Shown here: positions 43,427 to 52,404 of the stretch, one piece after another
How positions within the stretch are numbered: the stretch's first letter is position 1
Layout: the number at the start of each line of letters is the position of its first letter
Origin: Bacteroidales bacterium
GTDB lineage: Bacteria > Bacteroidota > Bacteroidia > Bacteroidales > Lentimicrobiaceae
Direction of reading: 5' to 3'
DNA length: 64,000 nt
NCBI GenBank assembly: GCA_022837485.1
Contig: JALHHH010000001.1
Location: forward strand, 31,796-95,795
The notes under the pieces: model-generated
What the model was told of the DNA's origin: nothing
Seen by the model: the letters and a program-made list of their open reading frames with translations, nothing else
The model's database searches: none
Translations under genes and position numbers: made by a program

Positions 43427-44761
43427 ATGTCAGACAAAAATATACTTAAGGGTTTTTCGAAATTATCAAAGGAAGAGAAACTCTCAGTGATAGCTTCCCG
43501 TTTCACTGTGCCGGAAGAAGCTGTGTCGCTCCTTCGTTCGTTCTGGCACCGCGATGCGGATATGCAGAAAATGTTCGACGAATTCAGCGAAAACACCCTG
43601 ACCAATTATTATTTCCCTTTTGGAATTGCTCCCAATGTAATGATCAACGGGCGCATTTATATGGTCCCTATGGTGATTGAAGAGAGCTCGGTGATTGCAG
43701 CCGCGGCCAACAGTGCCAAGTTCTGGTCGGGACTGGGAGGGTTTAAATCCGAAATTATTTCTACCATCAAGAACGGGCAGGTACATTTTATCTGGAACGG
43801 AAACTATGCGAAGCTTCAGGCTGCATTTCCCGTTCTTCGCGAACAGCTTCTCAGGCGTACAGCCTCCATTACTGCCAATATGGAGAGAAGGGGAGGAGGG
43901 GTTACAGGCATGGAGCTGGTGGATATGACCTCCAGCCTTGATGGTTATTATCAGCTTTCGGTGAAGTTTGATACCCGCGATTCGATGGGCGCCAATTTTA
44001 TAAACTCCTGCCTCGAAGAATATGCAGCCGGTTTGCGGCAATTTGTGAACGAAAGCGATGAATTCGGAGGTGAACCCCTGCAGATCATCATGGCAATACT
44101 GTCGAATTTCACTCCTGAATGCGTGGTTCGTACCTGGGTGGAATGCGATGTAAAGGACTTTGCCGGCATCGATGAAATGCTTAGTGCAGAAGAATTTGCC
44201 TGGAAGTTTGAAAAAGCAGTTCAGATCGCTTCCGCGGACGTTTACCGTGCTGCGACACACAATAAGGGAATTTTTAACGGCGTGGATGCCGTTGCACTCT
44301 CTACAGGAAACGACTTTCGTGCCATTGAAGCCTGCGGACATGCATGGGCGGCACGCGACGGGAAATACCGCAGCCTTACCGAAGTAAGCATACAAAACGG
44401 ACGATTTCATTACAGTCTTACGCTTCCTATAGCCATCGGAACGGTGGGCGGTCTAACCTCTCTTCACCCTATGGCAAGGTTTTCGCTGGAACTGTTAGGA
44501 AATCCCGGAGCCCCTGAACTGATGCAAATCGCCTCATCCATTGGTCTTGCAAATAACTTCGGAGCCGTAAAATCGCTGACCACCAAAGGTATTCAGGTCG
44601 GACATATGAAAATGCACCTGCTCAATATCCTGAATATGCTGATGGCCGATGAGCAGGAAAAGTTACGTGCGGTTGAATATTTCAAACATCATAAAGTGTC
44701 GCACAATGCGGTTGCAGCCTTTCTGGCATCGATTCGCAACGGCGTTTCACCCTACAATTAA
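43427..44761 (+). CDS. mvaA: Class II hydroxymethylglutaryl-CoA reductase
   Basis: Cytosolic reductase of 444 residues converting HMG-CoA and mevalonate. The class II (bacterial, Pseudomonas mevalonii-type) signatures are all present: ENTLTNYYFPFGIAPNVMIN with the catalytic Glu, VPMVIEESSVIAAAANSAK, ATHNKGIFNGVDAVALSTGN with the catalytic Lys, DFRAIEACGHAWAARDGKYR, LPIAIGTVGGLTSLHP and GIQVGHMKMHLLN with the catalytic His. The position as first gene of an operon with two mevalonate kinases/GHMP proteins and a decarboxylase indicates the biosynthetic direction. The next gene begins 3 bases after the stop. NADH or NADPH preference cannot be decided here. Confidence 0.95.
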   Translation: MSDKNILKGFSKLSKEEKLSVIASRFTVPEEAVSLLRSFWHRDADMQKMFDEFSENTLTNYYFPFGIAPNVMINGRIYMVPMVIEESSVIAAAANSAKFWSGLGGFKSEIISTIKNGQVHFIWNGNYAKLQAAFPVLREQLLRRTASITANMERRGGGVTGMELVDMTSSLDGYYQLSVKFDTRDSMGANFINSCLEEYAAGLRQFVNESDEFGGEPLQIIMAILSNFTPECVVRTWVECDVKDFAGIDEMLSAEEFAWKFEKAVQIASADVYRAATHNKGIFNGVDAVALSTGNDFRAIEACGHAWAARDGKYRSLTEVSIQNGRFHYSLTLPIAIGTVGGLTSLHPMARFSLELLGNPGAPELMQIASSIGLANNFGAVKSLTTKGIQVGHMKMHLLNILNMLMADEQEKLRAVEYFKHHKVSHNAVAAFLASIRNGVSPYN

Positions 44762-44764
44762 ACA

Positions 44765-45739
44765 ATGGATATACCCTGGAACGGCTTTGCAAGCGGAAAG
44801 CTGATGATCACCGGAGAATATATGGTGCTCTGCGGTGCTGCTGCCCTTGCCGTTCCTCTTTATGCCGGACAGCATATGCTGGTTGAGCCGGGCTCAAGTA
44901 ATCCTTACCTGCAATGGGAGGCCTACGACCCTTCCGGACTTTGGTTATCCGTCTCTTTCAGTCTGCCCGGGTTCGGAATTGTTACATCTTCCGATACCGC
45001 ACTGGCACTTAAACTGCAACGTATGCTGAAAGCGCTGGCAGAGCTGAACCCGGATTTTGAAATTTCTGCCTCCGGACAAAAGGTGGTAACCCGACTCGAT
45101 TTCATCAGGGAGTGGGGGCTTGGTAGCAGCTCTTCCCTTACATCGCTGCTGGCAACCTTCGCGGGTGTCGGTCAAATGGAGCTTCACCGGATGATATCGC
45201 AGGGCTCCGGATACGATGTAGCCTGTGCTGTCGCTGATGGCCCTTTGATTTACCGTATCGTTAACGATCGGCCGGAAATTCGGCCGGTTATGTTTTGTCC
45301 TCCCTTTGCTGATAAACTGTGGCTGGTGTACCTTGGGAAAAAGCAGGATTCGGGTGCCGAAGTCCGGAGGTTCCTGCAGTTACCAAAAGAGGGATTTCTG
45401 AATGAGACAGAAGAAATCAGCCGGATAAGCGAAAGCCTGGCACGTGTCTCCGATTTCGAACATTTTTCAGCATTGCTAAATCGCCACGAAGAGATTATGT
45501 CGAAACTGCTGAATGCTGAAGCTGTGCAAAAGCGGCTTTTCATTGATTTTAAAGGAGTTGTGAAGTCGCTCGGTGCCTGGGGCGGCGATTTTGTTCTGGC
45601 TGCCGGAGAGGGCGGCCGTGACGAAATCGTGCATTATTTCGGCTCCAAAGGATTGCATACGGTTATTCCCTTTACGGAAATGGTCAAAACAGGATTTGTA
45701 GCTGCAGCTGCCGGTTCTCCAAATAGTACTGAAATATGA
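44765..45739 (+). CDS. GYDIA-family GHMP kinase (candidate phosphomevalonate kinase)
   Basis: Cytosolic ATP-dependent small-molecule kinase of 324 residues. The N-terminal GHMP start is GFASGKLMITGEYMVLCGAAALAVPL; the ATP loop is EWGLGSSSSLTSLLATFAG; the GYDIA-like motif reads QGSGYDVACAVADG. This subgroup is named for that motif and is found with mevalonate genes in Bacteroidota. In the operon order reductase, this kinase, decarboxylase, mevalonate kinase, it fills the slot of the second phosphorylation, giving diphosphomevalonate. That assignment is an inference from position because the family is not experimentally settled to my knowledge. Its stop overlaps the decarboxylase start by 4 bases. 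Confidence 0.82.
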   Translation: MDIPWNGFASGKLMITGEYMVLCGAAALAVPLYAGQHMLVEPGSSNPYLQWEAYDPSGLWLSVSFSLPGFGIVTSSDTALALKLQRMLKALAELNPDFEISASGQKVVTRLDFIREWGLGSSSSLTSLLATFAGVGQMELHRMISQGSGYDVACAVADGPLIYRIVNDRPEIRPVMFCPPFADKLWLVYLGKKQDSGAEVRRFLQLPKEGFLNETEEISRISESLARVSDFEHFSALLNRHEEIMSKLLNAEAVQKRLFIDFKGVVKSLGAWGGDFVLAAGEGGRDEIVHYFGSKGLHTVIPFTEMVKTGFVAAAAGSPNSTEI

Positions 45740-46809
45740 GTATTACGGCAGTCATCCCCGCTGAAGGACTTATGTCCTGCTGGAAGAGTCCTTCGAACAT
45801 CGCTCTTATAAAATACTGGGGAAAGCACGGGCAGCAGCTTCCGCGCAATGCCTCGTTAAGCATTACCCTCAATCAGGCCTATACCGTAACCCGGGTCAGG
45901 GCAGTCCCTTCTGCTGATCCCGGCAACGGCCCGAATCTGACCTTCCGTTTCGAAGGGGAACTGCAAACGGCATTCGCCACCCGTATCGGGGAATTTCTGC
46001 GATCGGTTACACCATGGCTGGAATTTCTTAAGGATGTGGATCTTTCTGTTGAAACCGGAAACAACTTTCCGCATTCTGCAGGTATCGCTTCCTCCGCTTC
46101 CGGGATGAGTGCCCTGGCTCTTTGCCTTTGTTCGCTTGATGCACGAATTAGAGGAGTCGAAGAGGAAGACCCGGAGACGTTTCGTAAAGCCTCCTTTATT
46201 GCCCGCATAGGTTCGGGAAGTGCCTGCCGCTCGGTATACGGTGGTTTTACCGTATGGGGCGAACATACCGATGTGCCGGGCTCTTCGGATGAATATGCCG
46301 TGCCGCTCGAAAATGAGTATCAATCCGCGTTTGGAGTACTTCACGACTCCATTCTGATCGTGGATCCGGGAACAAAAAAGGTCTCGAGCCGGGCAGGACA
46401 CGGACTCATGAATGGCCATCCTTATGCTGCACTGCGATTTGAGGAGGCAGGTAAAAACCTGAGCAAGCTGATGAAAGCCCTGGAGTCGGGAGACTGGGAT
46501 CTCTTCGCCAGGATTACCGAACACGAAGCACTCAGTCTGCATGCCATGATGCTCACATCCGATCCATGGTTTGTACTGATGCATCCCAACACCCTTCGTA
46601 TTATCGAAGAAATAAAGAACTTCAGGAAACAAACCGGAGCAAAGGTTTGTTTTACCCTCGACGCAGGGCCAAACATACATCTTATTTACCCCGCTGCGGA
46701 ACTTGAACTCGTGGTACCGCTCCTGAAAAGCCTTGAACCCTTCTGCCATAACGGTCAGCAAATTCACGATACCATTGGCGAAGGACCCGTCAAATTAACC
46801 TGCAGATAA
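45736..46809 (+). CDS. mvaD: Diphosphomevalonate decarboxylase
   Basis: Cytosolic enzyme of 357 residues that phosphorylates and decarboxylates diphosphomevalonate to isopentenyl diphosphate. Signatures: SPSNIALIKYWGKHG, NASLSITL, NNFPHSAGIASSASGMSAL (ATP loop), RIGSGSACRSVYGGFTVW, a DSILIVDPGTKKVSSRAGH region, and the catalytic Asp in TLDAGPNIHLI. GHMP superfamily fold, normal length, complete. It is translationally coupled to the upstream kinase (4-base overlap) and lies 2 bases before mevalonate kinase. Confidence 0.95.
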   Translation: MSITAVIPAEGLMSCWKSPSNIALIKYWGKHGQQLPRNASLSITLNQAYTVTRVRAVPSADPGNGPNLTFRFEGELQTAFATRIGEFLRSVTPWLEFLKDVDLSVETGNNFPHSAGIASSASGMSALALCLCSLDARIRGVEEEDPETFRKASFIARIGSGSACRSVYGGFTVWGEHTDVPGSSDEYAVPLENEYQSAFGVLHDSILIVDPGTKKVSSRAGHGLMNGHPYAALRFEEAGKNLSKLMKALESGDWDLFARITEHEALSLHAMMLTSDPWFVLMHPNTLRIIEEIKNFRKQTGAKVCFTLDAGPNIHLIYPAAELELVVPLLKSLEPFCHNGQQIHDTIGEGPVKLTCR

Positions 46810-46811
46810 CC

Positions 46812-47801
46812 ATGAAAAATAAATCCGGGATATTTTATGCCAAGATCCTGCTGTTCGGCGAATACAGCATTCTGTGTGATTCCATGGCCCTCACCATTCC
46901 CTATACCCATTTCAGGGGTGAGCTAAGCTTTATCAGCGAAGACAAATACACAGACTACGACTTCGCCGTGAGCTCAAACCGCATGCTCAGGGAGTTCTCC
47001 GTCTATATCCGTTCATTAAAAGAGAAGAAAACCCTTCTCTGCGATTTTGATGTGGATGCGTTTGACAGGGACATACAGAACAGTCTGTACTTCGAATCAA
47101 CCATCCCGCAGGGATATGGGGTCGGAAGTTCGGGTGCTCTGGTAGCCGCCTTGTACGAACGTTATGTATCGGGACACGTTTCGGGTGCACGACGGCTGCC
47201 CAAACACGAAGTGCTGCATCTGAAAGAGGTTTTCGCACAGCTCGAGTCCTATTTTCATGGCACCAGCTCAGGAATGGATCCCCTGAATTGCTACATCAAA
47301 CATCCTCTGCTCATCCACAACCGCAAAGATGTGTGCATGGTAGGAATCCCAAGGAATAAACACGACAAAAAGGGCGCAATCTTTCTCATTAATACCGGAA
47401 GTCCCGGGAAAACCGGGCCCCTGGTGAATATGTTCCTCGAGAAATGCAAGCTGGATGAATTTGGCAAGCGGGTAAAAAATGAGATGATACCCCTGAACGA
47501 TGCCTGTATCAAAAGCCTGATCAAAGGCGAAACCTCCCGCTTTTTCAATACTCTGCGCGATCTTTCAGGATTCCTCTTCGATAACCTGGAACCCATGATT
47601 CCCGAAGCCTTCCGCAAGATATGGCGCTACGGACTTGATACCCAGTCGTATTACCTGAAGCTCTGCGGCTCCGGCGGCGGCGGCTTTCTGCTTGGCTTCA
47701 CCGAGGACTACGAAAAAGCCAAAGAAGAACTGCACCGCCAGCACGTCGACATCATTCCGGTATACAAAAATCTTCAGGACTCGGATTACCGCGTGGAGTA
47801 G
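46812..47801 (+). CDS. mvk: Mevalonate kinase
   Basis: Cytosolic GHMP kinase of 329 residues that makes 5-phosphomevalonate. It opens with FYAKILLFGEYSILCDSMAL, then the ATP-binding QGYGVGSSGALVAALYERY, the catalytic-region motif LESYFHGTSSGMDPLNCYI, and the C-terminal LCGSGGGGFLLGF. The pattern E/S-Y-F-H-G-x-S-S-G-x-D-P is the mevalonate kinase signature. It is the last gene of the operon, 2 bases after mvaD. HMG-CoA synthase and IPP isomerase are not in the window. Confidence 0.92.
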   Translation: MKNKSGIFYAKILLFGEYSILCDSMALTIPYTHFRGELSFISEDKYTDYDFAVSSNRMLREFSVYIRSLKEKKTLLCDFDVDAFDRDIQNSLYFESTIPQGYGVGSSGALVAALYERYVSGHVSGARRLPKHEVLHLKEVFAQLESYFHGTSSGMDPLNCYIKHPLLIHNRKDVCMVGIPRNKHDKKGAIFLINTGSPGKTGPLVNMFLEKCKLDEFGKRVKNEMIPLNDACIKSLIKGETSRFFNTLRDLSGFLFDNLEPMIPEAFRKIWRYGLDTQSYYLKLCGSGGGGFLLGFTEDYEKAKEELHRQHVDIIPVYKNLQDSDYRVE

Positions 47802-48018
47802 GGAATGCAGATTTGCAGGCATCCGTGTGATGGGAGATCCGGATTGCGTTATGACTGCAGTGAGCTCTCCGCCGGACTTTATCGTTTTCACATTATTAAT
47901 TTTCAGATTGAGAAGCCCTGCATTAGCGGGATTCCGCTTCGCTGCGCACCTGAAAATATTATCCTGCTTGTCAATTTTGGCCGTGCGCAGCTCTCTGCCA
48001 TATTTGATCGGGAACTTG

Positions 48019-48064
48019 TATCTTTGACACGCCAAAAACTTCGCAGAAGCATTTCTGCTTTTTT
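48019..48064 (+). promoter_or_regulatory. Promoter box followed closely by a terminator-like hairpin, leader of the aminotransferase gene
   Basis: A TATCTTTG box (48019-48026, exact TAnnTTTG) is followed by a perfect hairpin (GCAGAA 48043-48048, loop GCAT, TTCTGC 48053-48058) and six T residues. If the box is active, the transcript would enter the hairpin about 10 bases after its start and 28 bases before the ATG at 48092. It may instead be the terminator of the mevalonate operon, whose last stop is at 47801. Confidence 0.55.
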
Positions 48065-48091
48065 CTTACATCCCATCTAATCCGGTTGCAG

Positions 48092-49222
48092 ATGAATAAA
48101 ATTGCAATGGTTGACCTTAAGCGTCAATATGAAAAAATCAAGCTTGAAATTGATCAGGCCATTACGGAAGTTATCAATTCTACTGCCTTTATCAACGGTC
48201 CGGCCGTGAAGTCGTTTCAGGAAGACCTGGAGCAGTATCTTGGTGTCGGGCATGTAATTCCCTGTGCCAATGGTACCGATGCCCTGCAGGTGGCCATGAT
48301 GGCTTTGGGGCTGAAACCCGGCGATGAAGTGATTACTACTAATTTTACTTTTATCGCAACCGCTGAGGTTATCGCCCTTCTGGGCTTTACCCCGGTAGTA
48401 GTGGATGTGGATCCCGATACCTTCAACATCGATCCCGAAGCCGTTCGCCGGGCCATTACTCCCAGGACCCGGGCCGTGGTTCCAGTTCACCTGTTCGGAC
48501 AATGTGCCGATATGGATGCCATCATGCAAATCGCCGATGAATATAAGCTTTTTGTGATCGAAGATAACTGTCAGGCCATAGGTGCTGCCTATACTTTCAA
48601 AAACGGAACCCGGAAAATGGCCGGAACCATCGGACACGTCGGCTGTACCTCCTTCTTCCCCAGTAAAAATCTTGGCTGCTATGGCGATGGCGGCGCAATC
48701 TTTACCAACGACGACGATCTTGCAAAACAGCTGAGAGTGGTAGTGAATCACGGAATGACCGTACGGTATTACCACGATTATGTGGGCGTAAACAGCCGGC
48801 TCGACAGCATACAGGCTGCGGTGCTGAAAGTAAAACTTGCACGTCTTGACCAGTATGCCGAAGCGCGGAGAAAAGCGGCCGATTATTACGATAAAGCATT
48901 CAGCGGTCATTCCGCGCTGAAAATTCCAACCCGCTTTGAGCGCTCAACCCACGTTTTTCATCAATATACCCTCGTAACCAGCGGGATTGACCGGGCTGCA
49001 CTGCAGGAGTTTCTTACATCAAGAGAAATTCCTGCTATGATTTACTACCCGGTACCCCTGCATATGCAGAAAGCGTATCTCGATCCCCGCTACCGCGAAG
49101 GCGATTTTCCCGTAACCGAACACCTTTGCAATACGGTGATCTCCCTGCCCATGCATACCGAACTCGATGAGGAACAGCTGGAATATATCACCAAATCGGT
49201 TCTCGAATTCGTTAACCGATAA
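48092..49222 (+). CDS. DegT/DnrJ/EryC1/StrS-family sugar aminotransferase
   Basis: PLP-dependent aminotransferase of 376 residues acting on a keto-sugar nucleotide. Signatures are IAMVDLKRQYEKIK, CANGTDALQVAMMALGLKPGDE, TNFTFIATAEVIALLGFTPV, VPVHLFGQCADMDAI, VIEDNCQAIGA, and SFFPSKNLGCYGDGGAI with the PLP-binding Lys. The closest patterns are WbpE and FdtB/QdtB enzymes that make 3-amino sugars. The acyltransferase gene 320 bases downstream would acetylate the new amine, and RmlB at 51.2 kb could supply a dTDP-4-keto-6-deoxy sugar, but the ketoisomerase or WbpA/WbpB is not visible. The ATG at 48092 is used; an in-frame TTG six bases upstream is less likely. Confidence 0.9.
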   Translation: MNKIAMVDLKRQYEKIKLEIDQAITEVINSTAFINGPAVKSFQEDLEQYLGVGHVIPCANGTDALQVAMMALGLKPGDEVITTNFTFIATAEVIALLGFTPVVVDVDPDTFNIDPEAVRRAITPRTRAVVPVHLFGQCADMDAIMQIADEYKLFVIEDNCQAIGAAYTFKNGTRKMAGTIGHVGCTSFFPSKNLGCYGDGGAIFTNDDDLAKQLRVVVNHGMTVRYYHDYVGVNSRLDSIQAAVLKVKLARLDQYAEARRKAADYYDKAFSGHSALKIPTRFERSTHVFHQYTLVTSGIDRAALQEFLTSREIPAMIYYPVPLHMQKAYLDPRYREGDFPVTEHLCNTVISLPMHTELDEEQLEYITKSVLEFVNR

Positions 49223-49541
49223 TATTCTATGCCCCATGGGTAAATCCTGACGGGGTATTGCTTAATTTAGAAACCTTAAACGGCGCGCAAGCGCAGAATG
49301 CAGAATTGCTGCCGTTGGGAAAATTTCTTATGGAAGTTGAGGAAGCTTTTTACAAAAAATGGATTCAACAACTTTCACGTTTTACTACGGGCATTCCGGG
49401 CTAATCCGTACGACACGGCACAGATCCGGAGAGATTTTTATAATAATCAACATTACAGCATCTTAGTGCAGTTTTGTGACGTGGTGTTTTAGTGGCAAGT
49501 CCGTCAATGTTTATTTGCCGGACAAAAAAGAATGGAGAATT
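49223..49541. other. Gap between aminotransferase and acyltransferase genes
   Basis: 319 bases without a convincing gene; a 64-residue reading frame at 49298-49492 is rich in aromatic and basic residues and not protein-like. A 30-base stretch at 49494-49523 resembles one on the opposite strand at 59612-59641 (24 of 30 identical). Confidence 0.45.
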
Positions 49542-50129
49542 ATGGAAAACTCGTATTATGCACACGAAACGGCCGTCATCGATGAAGGCTGTGTTATTGG
49601 GAACGGATGTAAGATTTGGCACTTTTCACACCTTATGAGCGGATGTGTTCTGGGTGAAAACTGCAATCTCGGCCAGAACGTCGTTGTGTCGCCCGGTGTT
49701 ATACTGGGCAATAATGTGAAAGTACAGAACAATGTATCCATCTATACCGGCGTTACCTGTGAGGAAGACGTGTTTCTGGGGCCATCGATGGTGTTTACCA
49801 ATGTGGTGAATCCGCGCAGTGCCGTTATACGTCGAGGACATTACCTTAAAACAACGGTCCGGAAAGGTGCCTCCATCGGAGCCAATGCCACCATTGTTTG
49901 CGGACACGATATCGGCGAATATGCCTTTGTGGGTGCCGGTGCCGTAGTTACACGGCCTGTACCAGCCTATGCGCTGGTAGTCGGAAACCCGGCCCGGCAA
50001 ATTGGCTGGATGAGCGAATACGGTCACCGTCTTGAATTTAACTCCGAAGGCCTGGCAATCTGCCCCGAAAGCAGAGAAGCCTACAAGTTGGAATCGGGAA
50101 GCGTACGAAAATTAGATAAAGCAGGATAA
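49542..50129 (+). CDS. Left-handed beta-helix sugar N-acyltransferase (WbpD/WlbB-like)
   Basis: Cytosolic acetyl-CoA-dependent acyltransferase of 195 residues, probably trimeric. The hexapeptide repeats run through most of the chain (DEGCVIGNGCKIWHFSHLMS, LGENCNLGQNVVVSPGVILG, NVKVQNNVSIYTGVTC, DVFLGPSMVFTNVVNPRS, GASIGANATIVCGHDIG, EYAFVGAGAVVTRPVPAYAL), and GNPARQIGW ends the fold. This is the WbpD/QdtC-type enzyme that acetylates the 3-amino group made by a DegT-family aminotransferase. The start at 49542 gives MENSYYAHETAVID; an upstream in-frame ATG at 49476 is an unlikely extension. Confidence 0.9.
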   Translation: MENSYYAHETAVIDEGCVIGNGCKIWHFSHLMSGCVLGENCNLGQNVVVSPGVILGNNVKVQNNVSIYTGVTCEEDVFLGPSMVFTNVVNPRSAVIRRGHYLKTTVRKGASIGANATIVCGHDIGEYAFVGAGAVVTRPVPAYALVVGNPARQIGWMSEYGHRLEFNSEGLAICPESREAYKLESGSVRKLDKAG

Positions 50130-50200
50130 CAGATTTATAACGGAAGATACAACACCGCTTCCGGGCGGAAAACAGGATAAAATTAAACCGATTGGCAGAA

Positions 50201-51229
50201 ATGAAGATACTCGTTACCGGCGGTGCCGGATATATAGGCTCACATACCGTAGTTGAGTTGCAGCAACAGGGTTTTGACGTGATCATCATCGATAATCTCA
50301 GCAACTCCAGGGCTTCGGTAATCGGACGAATTGCAGCGATCACCGGCATCACACCCGAATTTCACCGGTTCGATCTTACAAATAGAGATGCATGTCGTAC
50401 ATTCTTTGAAACACATCCGGATCTCGGCGGCATTATACATTTTGCTGCCTTCAAGGCGGTGGGTGAGTCGATGAGTACTCCGCTCAAGTATTACCGCAAT
50501 AACCTCGATTCACTGATGAATATCCTGGAAGGGATGAAAGAGTCGGGCTGCAGAAACCTTGTTTTCTCCTCTTCCTGTACGGTGTACGGACAACCCGACG
50601 AGCTGCCGGTAAAGGAGACTTCTCCCGTCAAGGAAGCCTGGTCGCCCTACGGCAATACCAAGCAGATGTCGGAGCAGATTATCCGTTTTTCTGCGAAAGC
50701 GCATAATCTCAGCAGCATCGCCCTGCGTTATTTTAACCCGATCGGAGCACACGAATCGGCGCTGATAGGAGAACTTCCGCTGGGAGTGCCAAACAACCTG
50801 GTGCCGTTCATTACCCAGACGGCTATAGGAATCCGAAAGGAGCTGAGCGTTTTCGGCGACGATTACAATACGCCCGACGGCACGGCCATTCGCGATTACA
50901 TACACGTTACCGATCTGGCCAAAGCCCACGTAACGGCCATTAACCGGCTGATCAGAAAAACTTCAGAACAGTCTTTTGAGGTCTTTAACCTTGGGACAGG
51001 CCACGGCTACAGCGTTATGGAAGCGATAAAATCGTTCGAAAGCGTGAGCGGGAGAAGCCTGAATTATAAAATCTGCGGCCGCCGTCCCGGTGATGTGGAG
51101 AAAGTATGGGCCGATACCAGCTATGCCAACCGGGAGCTGGGATGGAAAGCCGAAAAGACGCTCGATGAAATGATGGCTTCGGCCTGGAAATGGGAACTGG
51201 CACTGTCCGAAAATAACGAACTACATTAA
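50201..51229 (+). CDS. galE: UDP-glucose 4-epimerase
   Basis: NAD-dependent short-chain dehydrogenase-type epimerase of 342 residues interconverting UDP-glucose and UDP-galactose (or N-acetyl forms). The NAD loop is VTGGAGYIGSHTVVEL, DNLSNS follows, FAAFKAVGES is the substrate loop, and the catalytic Tyr/Lys lie in SPYGNTKQMSEQ; RYFNPIGAHESALIGE and RDYIHVTDLAKAHV are GalE-specific. The ATG at 50201 is preferred over an in-frame TTG at 50192. It lies 71 bases after the acyltransferase gene and 10 bases before the dehydratase gene, so the four genes from 48.1 kb may be functionally linked. Confidence 0.95.
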   Translation: MKILVTGGAGYIGSHTVVELQQQGFDVIIIDNLSNSRASVIGRIAAITGITPEFHRFDLTNRDACRTFFETHPDLGGIIHFAAFKAVGESMSTPLKYYRNNLDSLMNILEGMKESGCRNLVFSSSCTVYGQPDELPVKETSPVKEAWSPYGNTKQMSEQIIRFSAKAHNLSSIALRYFNPIGAHESALIGELPLGVPNNLVPFITQTAIGIRKELSVFGDDYNTPDGTAIRDYIHVTDLAKAHVTAINRLIRKTSEQSFEVFNLGTGHGYSVMEAIKSFESVSGRSLNYKICGRRPGDVEKVWADTSYANRELGWKAEKTLDEMMASAWKWELALSENNELH

Positions 51230-51239
51230 CCTTATACGT

Positions 51240-52295
51240 ATGAAAACTATCCTTATCACCGGTGGCGCCGGTTTTATCGGCTCTCATGTTGTCCGGCTTT
51301 TCGTAAAAAAGTACCCTGATTACAAAATCGTTAATCTCGATAAGCTTACCTATGCCGGCAATCTGGCCAATCTCCGCGATGTGGAACCGAGTTCGAATTA
51401 CGTGTTCGAGAAAGCCGATATTACCGATGCGGAAACAATTGCATCCATGTTTGCCAGATACCGTTTCGACGGAGTAATCCACCTGGCTGCCGAATCGCAC
51501 GTCGACCGCTCCATCTCAAATCCCATGGAGTTTATAATGACCAACATCGTTGGTACCGTCAACCTGCTGAATGCAGCCCGTGAAACCTGGAAAGACAATC
51601 GGGAAGGGAAACGGTTTTATCATATCTCTACCGATGAAGTATTCGGTTCGCTGGGTGTTGAAGGTAAATTTGTGGAAACCACACCGTACGATCCCCGTAG
51701 CCCGTACTCAGCCAGCAAAGCGAGCAGCGATCATCTGGTACGGGCTTATTTCCATACCTTCCACCTCCCGGTGGTGCTTTCCAACTGCTCCAACAATTAC
51801 GGACCATATCAGTTCCCGGAAAAGCTGATCCCCCTGTTTATCCACAACATACGAAACAACAAGCCCCTCCCGGTTTACGGCAAAGGCGAAAATGTGAGGG
51901 ACTGGCTGTACGTGGAAGACCATGCCCGGGCCATCGACCTGATCTTCCACAAAGGAAGAGTAGGAGAAACCTATAACATCGGCGGCGACAACGAGTGGCA
52001 AAACATTAGTCTCATAAAAAAATTGTGCGAGATTATGGACCGCAAGCTCGCCCGCCCCGAAGGAGAGTCGCAAAAGTTGATAACCTATGTGAAAGACCGG
52101 GCAGGCCACGACCTCCGGTATGCTATAGATGCAGGCAAAATTGAGAAGGAGCTGGGCTGGAAACCCAGCATTAAGTTTACCGAAGGGTTTGAAGCTACCG
52201 TTGACTGGTACCTTGAAAATGAGGAATGGCTCAACAACGTTACTTCAGGCGATTATCAGAAGTACTATGAAGAGCAGTACGTGAAACGCGGGTAA
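51240..52295 (+). CDS. rfbB: dTDP-glucose 4,6-dehydratase
   Basis: Cytosolic NAD-dependent enzyme of 351 residues that forms dTDP-4-keto-6-deoxyglucose, the entry point to rhamnose and amino-deoxy sugars. Signatures: ITGGAGFIGSHVVRLF, NLDKLTYAGNLANLRD, AAESHVDRSISNPMEF, ISTDEVFGSLG (Asp-Glu active-site pair), the Tyr/Lys motif in SPYSASKASSDHLVRAY, NCSNNYGPYQFPEKLIPLFI, VYGKGENVRDWLYVEDHARA and TYVKDRAGHDLRYA. RmlA, RmlC and RmlD are not in the window. It starts 10 bases after galE and is likely co-transcribed. Confidence 0.96.
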   Translation: MKTILITGGAGFIGSHVVRLFVKKYPDYKIVNLDKLTYAGNLANLRDVEPSSNYVFEKADITDAETIASMFARYRFDGVIHLAAESHVDRSISNPMEFIMTNIVGTVNLLNAARETWKDNREGKRFYHISTDEVFGSLGVEGKFVETTPYDPRSPYSASKASSDHLVRAYFHTFHLPVVLSNCSNNYGPYQFPEKLIPLFIHNIRNNKPLPVYGKGENVRDWLYVEDHARAIDLIFHKGRVGETYNIGGDNEWQNISLIKKLCEIMDRKLARPEGESQKLITYVKDRAGHDLRYAIDAGKIEKELGWKPSIKFTEGFEATVDWYLENEEWLNNVTSGDYQKYYEEQYVKRG

Positions 52296-52404
52296 ATAAT
52301 AACCGGGGATTTGCAGCGGGATCGTCCGGTAATTCTGGTTTCTGCATGAGGTTGAACTTATCCGGCCGTCCGGTGTTATTCTTCCGAATCCTAAAACAAA
52401 TGGA

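Noticed and set aside
46812..47801. Reading this GHMP gene as phosphomevalonate kinase
   Set aside because: It carries the S-Y-F-H-G-x-S-S-G-x-D-P mevalonate kinase signature; the other GHMP gene is the better candidate for the second step.
48077..48910. A 277-residue antisense reading frame under the aminotransferase gene
   Set aside because: It is a shadow of a clearly coding, domain-bearing frame on the other strand.
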